Below are positions 17,550 through 24,673 of a stretch of 24,673 bases of DNA, piece by piece. The notes beneath the pieces were generated by a model that did not search any database, had not been told where the DNA came from, and saw only the letters and a program-made list of their open reading frames with translations. Position 1 is the stretch's first letter. Each line of letters begins with the position of its first letter. The stretch is from UBA6164 sp963979005. Its GTDB lineage: Bacteria; Patescibacteriota; Gracilibacteria; BD1-5; UBA6164. Made by a program: the position numbers and the translations under genes. Location of the stretch: NCBI GenBank assembly GCA_963979005.1, contig CAXBVF010000008.1, forward strand, positions 1-24,673, in the 5' to 3' direction.

Positions 17550-19988
17550 TTATTTACTACCAATTCTATACTCAATTTCTTTACTTACAAAATCTACATC
17601 TCTTCAATATTTCAGTCTAGATAATTCTGTAAATGCTTTTGCTAGTTTGTCTTGTCCTTTTTCTAGATAAGGATTTACAGGGATTACAGAGAATGGAATA
17701 GTTGGTTGGTTGTCGATAGATAACTTCATAGTGGCTTTGAATTTATCCATATTGACAAGGTCTTGTTCAGAGAAAGTTGGAGCATAATATTTTGCCATAA
17801 ATTCTCCATCTTCAGGTCAAATTTTATAACTCATTATTGTTCAAACATTTCAGAAAATTGCTTGTTTTAAATTTAGACTAGATTTAGTCAAAGCATCAGA
17901 TTGTTCTAATTGTCATAGATATTGGTGAGCCATTGTTAGTGATAGTCTATATTTTCTGGCTTCTGATAATATTGATTCGATTGAATCAGTTACGTAGTTT
18001 TGGAACTCATCTATGTACAAGTAAAAATCTGTTCTGTCTTCTTTTGCTATTCTATCTCTTCTCATAGCTGCCATTTGTATTTTTGATACAAGTACCATAC
18101 CAAGAAGTTTAGAGTTTAAATCACCAAGTCTTCATTTAGATAAATTAACAAGAAGGATTTTTTTATTTTGCATTATATCAAGAATATCAAAGCTAGATTT
18201 AACTTGACCTATAATATTTCTCATCATTTTATTGGTTGTAAATTGACCAAATTTTGCTGCAAAGTATGGTATTATTTCTGCTTTTTCTCTATCTCACATT
18301 GAAGCATATGTTTTTTCCCACCAGTTTTTTACTATAGGGTTTTTTACATGTCTTACTCTATCTTTTTGGAATTCTGGATCTGTAAATAATCTAACTACAT
18401 CTGTTATAGCTCAACCTTGTGGATAATCCATAAGAGTCAAAACTGCATTTCTAAAGTAATCCTGTATTCTAGGTCCAAAGATTTCATTACCAAATAGTTT
18501 TATCATTATATTTAATGCATCCATTGCTACTAGTTCTTTTTCTTCATCATTACTTGCTTCAAGTAAGTTTAATCAGATAGGTCTATCAAGATCACTAGGA
18601 TCAAATATAACAACGTCATCAGCTCTTTCTCTAGGAATAAATGGTAATACATCTCTAGCTAAATCACCATGTGGATCTATGATACATACTCATTCTCAGT
18701 TTGTAAAATCCTGTCTTGCCATTACTTGCATAATACTAGATTTACCAGTACCTGTTTGTCAGATTACATAAAAATGCCTAAATCTATCTTCGTTTTTCAT
18801 TCTAATTTCCTTTTTTACTCATCTGTAAATATTATGTCAGAGTAAAAGTCATTCTTTTGGAATACTTGCGGGAGCTTTAACTATTTTGAAGTTTTGCCAT
18901 TTTATTTCAGGTGTTGAATTATATCTTATGTGTGGGAAATGAAAAATAGAAGCTAATTCTTCTGTATTAAGAATCATCTTTTTTAGATAAAAAGGTTTTT
19001 TAAAGAATCTATAGATATAGTTTTTTATTAAGGCCTTTTTGTTATGATTAAGTGTAGTTTTAAACTTATTGAAATCAGGATAAGAAAACTGAGTAAAAGA
19101 AGAAACTATATTTGTTAATTCTGCTTCTACTAGATTTTTATCATTACCTGTTGCTATTACTCTAATAATAGCCTTGAAACCAGTTTTATCTCATTTTTCA
19201 TCTACTGTTTTCGCTCTTTCTTGGGTTAAAGCTGAAGAATTATTATCTCATTCAGGGCTTTTAGCTTCATCATCTCCTCCTGAAAATATAATTTCTAAAA
19301 ATCATACTAATAATTTTATAGGGTTTAGTGTAAACCAAGATGTTTTTCATTTCATGATAGCGGAACTAGCTTTACTACAGTCTCATTGCCAGTTATCTTG
19401 AGTTGGTTTAAGTAGTATTTGAATAGCTGCTGATTCATCTTCTTCGAGTTTTGAAAATGCGTTAGTAATATTATTTATTGGATCTGATTCTAATTTTTGA
19501 TATGTTTTTATAGGGAAGAATAATTCTTTTAAGGTATTTATATATGTTCCTTCAATATATTTTCTATTTTTGAATATATTTACTTCTGTTGTTTCTTCTA
19601 TAACGGCATCGGTATAAAATCAATTTATTTGTTTTTCTATTAAATATTTGTAACTTTTTGGAACAACTACATAGAATAAAACTTCTCCTTCATGAGCGAT
19701 ATATTCAAAACTAAGTAAATCTTGACCTAATATTTTTTTAAGGATTTTAGCTGAATAAATAGACTTCAGAGAAGCGTATAACTGTTCCATAAGTCAAATC
19801 ATTTCCTTAAAATCTTTTGTAGTTTCTTTTTTTTCATCTAAATCACTATCTTTTTTTGGAAGAGTTACTTTAAGAAAAGTTAAATTTAGTGTTCTTTTAA
19901 AATCAACTTTTTTTCTTATAATTTTGAGACCTATAAAAGAGGCTATTGATAGAAGAATTAATACAGAAAATAGAATATAGTAATCCAT
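17550..19988 (-). CDS. VirD4/TraG-like membrane-bound ATPase
   Basis: An 812-residue protein with one N-terminal membrane helix (MDYYILFSVLILLSIASFIG), a long membrane-proximal domain (about 40-385) and a FtsK/HerA-like motor. Walker A is IGQTGTGKSS (K416). It is followed by the strand GVCIIDPHGDLARDVLPF, Walker B FYLYIDEFQNY (D660, E661), SEARKYRLSLTMAHQYLGQL and the TraM-recognition-like end (FSVIPVNPYLEKGQDKLA). Such stand-alone ATPases of the type IV secretion coupling-protein/DUF87 group are known from CPR genomes. They could move DNA or proteins across the envelope, but no VirB, relaxase or pilus genes adjoin this one. The TGA in the P-loop codes for its first glycine. It is monocistronic, with an extended -10 promoter and a terminator. 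Confidence 0.9.
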
Positions 19989-20016
19989 TTATTTTTATTT
20001 TAATAATATTTCTTTT

Positions 20017-20035
20017 ATTATAGCACAATTTTGTG
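20017..20035 (-). promoter_or_regulatory. Extended -10 promoter with overlapping dyad for the VirD4-like gene
   Basis: On the minus strand TGCTATAAT (20025-20017) is an extended -10 element, 29 bases before the ATG. Directly upstream lies the dyad CACAATTTTGTG (20024-20035; arms CACAA and TTGTG), placed where a repressor could block polymerase. An 8-base palindrome AAGCGCTT is at 20050-20057. Confidence 0.55.
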
Positions 20036-20055
20036 AAAAATAAAAGAAAAAGCGC

Positions 20056-20083
20056 TTGAAAAAGTGTTAAAAAAATGTATAAA
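20056..20083 (+). promoter_or_regulatory. Promoter for the SpoU methyltransferase gene
   Basis: TTGAAA (20056-20061) and TATAAA (20078-20083) are 16 bases apart, with TG immediately before the -10. The GTG start follows 30 bases later. It is divergent from the VirD4-like promoter. Confidence 0.55.
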
Positions 20084-20113
20084 TTAAATATATATAATTA
20101 ATTATAAATAATA

Positions 20114-20560
20114 GTGTCAAAAATAATACTCCTAGACTCAATTCGTTCTATGCAAAACGTTTGAGCAATATTTAGAAATTGTGATTGAGCATGATTTGAA
20201 AAATTGGTTTTAACTGGTCATACTCCGACTCCTCCTAGAAATGATATTTCTAAAACAGCTCTTGGTGCTCAGGACTGGATAGATTGGGAATATTATAAAG
20301 ATCCTTTTGAAATAGTAGAAAAGTTAAAAAGTGATTGATATAAAATATACTCTGTTGAATTGGATAAGAAGAGTATAGAATATACAGAGCTTTTTGATAA
20401 AAATGATGAAAAAGTAGTTTTAATAATGTGAAATGAAATTAATTGAGTTAATAAAAAATTGTTAGACTTATCAGATGAAATAGTTATTATTCCAATGAGA
20501 GGGAAGAAAGAATCCTTAAATGTTTCTGTAGCTGCAGGGATTGTTATGTATGCAGTTTAA
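20114..20560 (+). CDS. SpoU/TrmH-family RNA 2'-O-methyltransferase (minimal)
   Basis: SAM-dependent ribose methylation of tRNA or rRNA. The 148-residue protein is a bare SPOUT (trefoil-knot) domain with the three SpoU motifs: motif 1 SIRSMQNVGAIFRNCDGAG, motif 2 VVLIMGNEINGV, and motif 3 IVIIPMRGKKESLNVSVA. The catalytic arginine is in FRN. The N-terminal RNA-binding domain of TrmH/RlmB is absent, as in TrmL-like enzymes. The start is GTG at 20114: a TAA lies three codons upstream, and the next ATG (20150) would remove the first strand. The exact RNA target cannot be told. It has its own promoter, and an inverted repeat follows immediately after the stop. Confidence 0.93.
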
Positions 20561-20563
20561 AAA

Positions 20564-20639
20564 AACTCCCCCTAGATTAATTACTATAGTTTTCTCCCCC
20601 TCAATGAGGGAGAAATGAACGAAGTGAATAGGGGGAGTT
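20564..20639. repeat. G/C-rich palindromic repeat
   Basis: The outer arms AACTCCCCCTA (20564-20574) and TAGGGGGAGTT (20629-20639) pair perfectly. Inside is a second hairpin, TTTCTCCCCCTC / GAGGGAGAAA, around AAT at 20603-20605, then the spacer GAACGAAGTGAA. It lies between the SpoU gene and the SLH/PKD gene and may serve as a terminator of the former, though no long T-run follows. Confidence 0.8.
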
Positions 20640-20663
20640 ATTAAAATATTAAATCACTTTTTT

Positions 20664-22961
20664 ATGTTAAAAAAACTTATTCTTACATTCTTAGTTTTAG
20701 TATTTAGTTTGTTTTCACAAGCTATTACTTTTGCTGATTCAATTCCAGTAGAGGATATTTTTTCTGATATTAATTCTGATTATAAATATTTAAATGAATT
20801 ACAAACCTTGTATGATGGGGGAATGATAAGTCCTGATTCTGAATGAAAGTTTAATCCTAGAGAATTATTAAATCGTGATGAATTTGTTTGAATTTTGATG
20901 GAAGTTACTTGTAAAGATTGTATCCAACCTGATACTGCATTAGATATTATAAATAAGTATGAAAATGAAACCGTTTTTTATGACATAAACAAAAATAATA
21001 AGTATTTTTATTGTATTGCTTGAGCTAGTGATGAAGGCTATGTAAGTGGTTATCATCCATGAACTACTTGTGATAATTGAACCGTAAGAGAATGAGAAAA
21101 ACCATTTTGTCCTGCTAATACCATTATATTAGAAGAAGCAATTGCTGTTACACTTAGAGCTTCGTGAATACTAACAAATGCTGAAGCAGATAGTGTAAGA
21201 CAAGATATATATGATGGAAAAATAACCGAAGTATTATCAGATGATGTAAGTCCTAAAAATTTAGATTGAAGTGTTTATACTTTTTACCCAGATTTCAGAA
21301 AAGCTATTGAATATGAAGTTGTAGATGTAGATGCAGATTGAAATAGAACTAGTTATAATTTGTTAGAAGTTGTAGATGGAAAACTTAGACCAAAACAAGC
21401 AATATCAAAAGAAGCATTTTTACGTATTGCATTTATTACTTTGAAGGCAAATGCTTGTCATGAAAAAATAGATAGTAACTTAGCTTTACAAATGACTATT
21501 TTTGATGAGCAATGTAATGCTAGTATAGAGAATTGTGATTTATCAAATATAGATAATCCAGATAATATATATGATTTTTCAGGAGAAGTTTATACTACTT
21601 GTGAAGCCTGAATAAGTGATCCTGAATGATATATTTGGAGGTTTTATAATCAAAATAATTGAGAAGAAATTAAAAAATATTGAAAATATATTGATAACTA
21701 TGATTTCTTATCTCCATGAAATTGGAAAGTATTTTTTAGAGTTGTGGATCAATGTTGAAATACATGAGAGGTTTATAATACTTTGACAATAAATGGAGAT
21801 AATGCTAGTTATTGAATATGATTAGAAGTTGATGCATCTGTAATATATTGAGAATGACCCTTAGAAGTAGATTTTACTGCATATGTAGATTGATGAGAAT
21901 GACCATATATATGTAGCTGGGATTATTGAAATGGAGATACTTGAACATGAATAACTCCTAGTTATATATTTGAAGATAGTTGAGTATATGAAGTAACAAC
22001 TATTTGTAGTGATGTTAATTGATTAGAATCAACTGCCGTTACAATAATATCAGTTACTGATTGAATCACAGACTTATGATTATGATTAGAAGTAGATGCC
22101 TCTGTAATATATTGAGAATGACCATTAGAAGTAGATTTTACAACAGATATTGAATGAGGGGAATGACCATATATTTGTACTTGGGATTACTGAGATAGTT
22201 CTGGTTGATCTGGGACTGAACCTACACATATATTTGCAGATAGTTGAGTATATGAGGTAACAACTACTTGTAGTGATGTTAATTGATTAGAGTCAACTGC
22301 TGTTACAATAATATCAGTTACTGATTCTGACTTAAATACAGATCTAAATGTTTCTATTAATGCTGAACCATTTTATTGAGAATGACCATTGGCAGTAGAT
22401 TTTGAATGAATTGTCTCATGATGAGTTTGACCCTATTCATATTCTTGGGATTTTTGAGATGGAAATTGAGGTTTATGAGAAGATATATTAAATATATTTA
22501 AAGAAATATGAATATATGAAACTACATTAATTGTTACAGATAGTTTATGAAATGTATGAATTGCTAACGTATTAATTCATGTAACATGATTATCTATAGA
22601 GGATATAGATAGTGACCTTGATTGAATATTTGATATAGATGACTTATGTCCATTGGTTGTATGAGTAATAGAAAATGATTGATGTCCAATTTTAGAACAA
22701 ATATGTGAAGATAATTCAGATTGTGATAATTGATTAATATGTTCTACAGATAATATATGTAGTGTTAAAAGTCTAGCAAATAGTTGTGAATATAGTTGAT
22801 GAGATGTTATATTTTGAAATATAGTATGTAATTCATGTCCTTGTAATTATTTTTTAGATTTCACTAGTACTTTGAGAAAATGTGATATAGTATTTCCAGC
22901 TATTACATCTCCAGATAGTAAAACTATTTATAGTAAATGAAATTTGTTTGAGATTGAATAA
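20664..22961 (+). CDS. Surface protein: signal peptide, SLH-like domains, three PKD domains, thrombospondin-3 repeat
   Basis: A 765-residue exported protein. The signal peptide MLKKLILTFLVLVFSLFSQA ends near AITFA|DS. Three SLH-like units follow at about 27-90 (VEDIFSDINSDYKYLNELQ, FNPRELLNRDEFVGILM), 100-165 (FYDINKNNKYFYCIAGA) and 205-265 (FYPDFRKAIEYEVVD, SKEAFLRIAFITL); these would bind a cell-wall polymer or S-layer. An Ig-like stretch leads to three PKD domains (about 387-467, 475-555, 562-645), each with YGEGPL and the WD(Y/F)G core. A calcium-binding type thrombospondin-3 repeat (DIDSDLDGIFDIDDLCP, 647-663) and a Cys-rich tail (DNSDCDNGLICSTDNIC, CNSCPCNYF) complete it. The architecture suggests a wall-attached stalk for adhesion. 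Nearly all PKD glycines are TGA. Confidence 0.92.
21822..22326 (+). repeat. Tandem duplication encoding PKD domains 1 and 2
   Basis: Two in-frame units start at 21822 and 22086 (period 264 bases, 88 codons). They are nearly identical at both ends, for example SVIYGEGPLEVDFT and DSGVYEVTT, then CSDVNGLESTAVTIISVTD, and diverge in the middle. The third PKD domain (from about 22347) is clearly more distant. This indicates recent internal duplication or gene conversion. Confidence 0.85.
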
Positions 22962-23000
22962 AAAAATAATCTTTAAGTTAATACTTAAAGATTATTTTTT
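22961..23000. terminator. Strong bidirectional hairpin terminator
   Basis: AAAAAATAATCTTTAAGT (22961-22978) pairs with ACTTAAAGATTATTTTTT (22983-23000) around TAAT. It sits between the surface-protein gene (+) and the MscS-like gene (-), touching both stop codons. Confidence 0.85.
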
Positions 23001-23713
23001 TATTTTTTGAAACTATCTAATATTTCATGGGCTATATCTTTTCATCATAGTCAAAATGCAAGTCATCAGGCTAGAGCTAGCATTGATATGAATCATATTA
23101 ATATTGTATTTGTTATTTCACTAGCAATTCATATTTTATCTAATACTACCATAAGTGTAAAAAACAACATTATTGCTTTTGATCAACTGGCTATAATTTT
23201 GGCTGTTTTTTGATTTGTTAAATCAAGAGCATGGAAAACAACATCATAAATAAAATTAGCAAATCTTACTCAGAAGAATCATATAATTACAGCTATAAAT
23301 AGGCTTGGAAGATAAGTAAGTAGTTCTCACATAAATACTTCTATTTCAGTTATTCCTATTACAACTATAGCTAGTCTAAAGAATACTAGAAATACATAAT
23401 ATGAAATTGCTTTTGCTGTAATTTCATTTATTTTGATTTTATCTGATATTTTTTTCTTTTTTGGTTCAATTATCTTTTTTACGTCCTCTTTTACTTTTAT
23501 ATCATCAAATTCTATATTTAGTTTATCAATAAGTTCAATAATACTAAATTTCCTGAATAAATACATAACTAGTTTATGTATTCATATAGCGATAATTATT
23601 CAAAATCAAAGAATAACCAAAGCTCATATTAGTTTTGGTAAATATAGTTCTATATTTCATATAATAGTGATATATAGGTTGTTTATAATGTTTTCTACGT
23701 TGAATTCAGACAT
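23000..23713 (-). CDS. MscS-like / conserved-TM-helix membrane protein
   Basis: A 237-residue polytopic protein. Hydrophobic helices lie at about residues 20-45 (LYLPKLIGALVILGFGIIIA), 95-120 (ISYYVFLVFFRLAIVVIGIT), 128-155 (LPSLFIAVIIGFFGVRFANF), 170-190 and 196-222. The last ends LALAGGLAFGLGGKDIAHEI, the Gly/Ala-rich pore-helix signature shared by MscS channels and the conserved-TM-helix (CmpX-type) proteins. A Lys-rich cytoplasmic loop (EPKKKKISDKIK) separates the first two helices. The large cytoplasmic beta domain of MscS is absent, which favours the CmpX-like group. The role is probably osmotic or mechanosensitive ion release, inferred from family. Five TGA codons fall in the last helix region alone. 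Confidence 0.85.
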
Positions 23714-23794
23714 TTTTTGTATATTAATAATATCCTAGTGAAAAATTCTTATATTATTATTTTATCATATTTTTATTAAAAAACAAAAAAATAT

Positions 23795-23822
23795 TTGACT
23801 ATTTGGCTAAAATTTATACAAT
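23795..23822 (+). promoter_or_regulatory. Promoter for the UCA tRNA
   Basis: TTGACT (23795-23800) and TACAAT (23817-23822) are 16 bases apart, about 20 bases before the mature tRNA 5' end. This is one of the best sigma-70-type matches in the window. Confidence 0.65.
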
Positions 23823-23841
23823 TCATCTGCACTAAATATAT

Positions 23842-23920
23842 GCGGGGGTAACATAAAAGAGTGAGTGTACTAAGGCTTCAACCCTTGGGTGTGCGAGTTC
23901 AAACCTCGTCCCCCGCTCCA
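23842..23920 (+). tRNA. tRNA-Gly(UCA), reads UGA as glycine
   Basis: A cloverleaf can be folded by hand. The acceptor stem is GCGGGGG (23842-23848) with CCCCCGC (23910-23916), discriminator T at 23917 and encoded CCA (23918-23920). The anticodon stem is TAAGG/CCTTG with loop CTTCAAC and anticodon TCA (23878-23880). The variable loop is GGTGT, and the T-arm is GCGAG TTCAAAC CTCGT. G1-C72, C2-G71 and U73 are glycine identity features in bacteria and exclude tRNA-Trp (which has G73). The variable loop is far too short for tRNA-Sec. The D-arm is odd: stem ACAT/GTGT (one G-U pair), a 10-base loop without the usual GG, and two bases before the anticodon stem. This tRNA explains the TGA=Gly code seen in every gene here. 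The gap 23921-24056 holds only an imperfect hairpin around TTTAGAaaaataTCTAAA. Confidence 0.93.
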
Positions 23921-24056
23921 TATAAATACAGCTTAGGCCTTGTTATTTAGAAAAATATCTAAAAAATAAGTTTTAGGCTTTATTTTTTGAATAAAATAGA
24001 TAAAATAGAAGCAAATCAATTTTGGGTTTAAAAATTTAATAAAATAATATAGAATT

Positions 24057-24392
24057 ATGGCAAATAGTCACGGATTAAAATCAAGTGTTGTAAAAAAACA
24101 AGCAAAAGCTAGAAAATTAGCAAAATGAAAGAAAAAATCTGATCATTCAGCTTATATAGGGAGTGAAAACCCACAAGTAAGAAAAAATCAATCTTATAAA
24201 GATAGAAATCATTATATGGAAAATAAACAAAAATTTCCAAAAAGAAAACTAAAGACTAAAAATATTGAATCTCTTAAAGAACAAGGTATTTTAGATGAAA
24301 GATGATTTTTTACAAAAGGAAAAAAGAAAAATTTTGAAACTAAATCAATGGTTGATTCAAAAGGTTTAGATTTTTATGGTATGCCTAGATAA
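24057..24392 (+). CDS. Small basic protein, 111 aa
   Basis: No family recognised. The protein is extremely Lys/Arg-rich, with basic blocks near the start (VVKKQAKARKLAKGKKKSDH) and middle (KFPKRKLKTKN), and ends LDFYGMPR. It has no hydrophobic segment and no Cys. The composition resembles ribosome- or nucleic-acid-binding proteins; binding RNA is plausible but unproven. With TGA as Gly the frame runs cleanly from ATG 24057 to TAA 24390, with a terminator five bases later. It lies 136 bases downstream of the UCA tRNA and may share its transcript. Only two of its glycine codons are TGA (KGKKK, RGFF). Confidence 0.8.
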
Positions 24393-24396
24393 GAAT

Positions 24397-24419
24397 AACT
24401 CACTTAAATGTGAGTTTTT
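24397..24419 (+). terminator. Hairpin terminator after the small basic protein gene
   Basis: AACTCAC (24397-24403) pairs with GTGAGTT (24410-24416) around TTAAAT, followed by a T-rich run. Confidence 0.8.
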
Positions 24420-24439
24420 ATTTTTTGTACTTAGATTTT

Positions 24440-24563
24440 AATCCCTCCCCTCGTTCCTCGGTACTCCCTTTGTAAAAGGGAGAAATAAATTTGTTTTTTA
24501 AAAAATAAAAATAGTAACTAAATCTCCCTTTTCCAAAGGGAGTACCCGTAGGGGGGAGAGATT
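24440..24563. repeat. Pair of inverted G/C-rich repeats
   Basis: The left copy (about 24440-24485) runs AATCCCTCCCCTCG, a spacer, then the hairpin CTCCCTTTGTAAAAGGGAG. The right copy (about 24521-24563) is its inverse: the hairpin CTCCCTTTTCCAAAGGGAG, then TACCCG and GGGGGGAGAGATT. About 35 AT-rich bases separate them. The organisation matches the pair at 697-876. Confidence 0.8.
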
Positions 24564-24608
24564 AGAAATAATAGACTACTTTAACATTTACTTAATTAAA
24601 TATAAAAA

Positions 24609-24673
24609 ATGCAAAGATTCTATTTTCCAAATCTGGAAAAAAAAGATGATAATATAATAATAAAAAACCCTGA
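24609..24673 (+). CDS. rsmE: Probable 16S rRNA (uracil1498-N3)-methyltransferase RsmE, 5' end only
   Basis: Only 21 codons are inside the window. The start MQRFYFPNLE followed by a short acidic/basic turn and DNIIIKNP matches the usual RsmE N-terminus (MxRFFVP...), the beginning of its PUA-like domain. RsmE methylates N3 of U1498 of 16S rRNA. With so little sequence the call is provisional. No Shine-Dalgarno sequence precedes the ATG (ATATAAAAA). Confidence 0.55.
   Translation, partial: MQRFYFPNLEKKDDNIIIKNP

Noticed and set aside
17550..19988. Several short genes or a decayed pseudogene in the VirD4-like region
   Set aside because: The apparent breaks are all TGA codons; as Gly they give one continuous 812-residue protein with intact motifs.
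23842..23920. tRNA-Trp(UCA) or tRNA-Sec
   Set aside because: Discriminator U73 and the G1-C72/C2-G71 pairs fit Gly, not Trp. The 5-base variable loop and 7-bp acceptor exclude Sec, and TGA falls on Gly positions throughout.
23921..24056. A second tRNA or structured RNA after the UCA tRNA
   Set aside because: Only an imperfect AT-rich hairpin is visible; no cloverleaf or known RNA motif.
24440..24563. CRISPR array
   Set aside because: There are only two copies, inverted rather than direct, with no regular spacers and no cas genes.

Overview
The window reads as an ordinary bacterial chromosome only if TGA is translated as glycine. TGA then falls exactly on invariant glycines: the P-loop of the ABC ATPase at the left end, the SAM loop of RsmI, the TPP motif of KorB and the G/F region of DnaJ. 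Only TAA and TAG are used as stops. The window also carries a tRNA with anticodon UCA, G1-C72/C2-G71 and discriminator U73, that is, a glycine tRNA that would read UGA (23842-23920). Together with the low G+C, short intergenic gaps, trimmed-down enzymes and absence of clear Shine-Dalgarno sequences, this points to the Candidate Phyla Radiation lineages with genetic code 25, Absconditabacteria (SR1) or Gracilibacteria (BD1-5/GN02). I cannot decide between the two from this sequence. Standard-code gene calling breaks nearly every gene here into fragments.

Layout: (1) 1-693, 3' part of an ABC transporter ATPase (+). (2) 877-4848, a leftward cluster: PriA-like protein lacking its helicase N-terminal half, dnaN, a TPR protein and ftsA (replication and division). 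(3) 5043-8706, a rightward cluster: unknown protein, large prepilin-like protein with a C-terminal FISUMP domain, rsmI and a small DciA-like protein. Near-identical 42-bp hairpins flank the prepilin gene. (4) 8735-16745, leftward genes: a small membrane protein; korB and korA (2-oxoacid:ferredoxin oxidoreductase) behind a small membrane protein and a 956-residue exported protein with one EF-hand-like loop; a phospholipase D-family protein; dnaJ. (5) 16860-17513, a TfoX_N + MGMT-type DNA-binding domain fusion (+). (6) 17550-19988, a VirD4/TraG-like membrane ATPase (-). (7) 20114-22961, a SpoU-type RNA methyltransferase and an SLH/PKD/thrombospondin-3 surface protein (+). (8) 23000-23713, an MscS-like/conserved-TM-helix membrane protein (-). 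(9) 23842-24673, tRNA-Gly(UCA), a small basic protein and the 5' end of a probable rsmE (+).

Themes: core replication, division and RNA modification genes are mixed with cell-surface and envelope genes (prepilin, SLH/PKD protein, giant anchored protein, VirD4-like ATPase), as would suit a host-attached organism with a small genome. Three intergenic sites carry G/C-rich inverted repeats that stand out against the AT-rich background. No gene-free stretch exceeds about 220 bases. No rRNA, CRISPR array, transposase or phage gene was seen.
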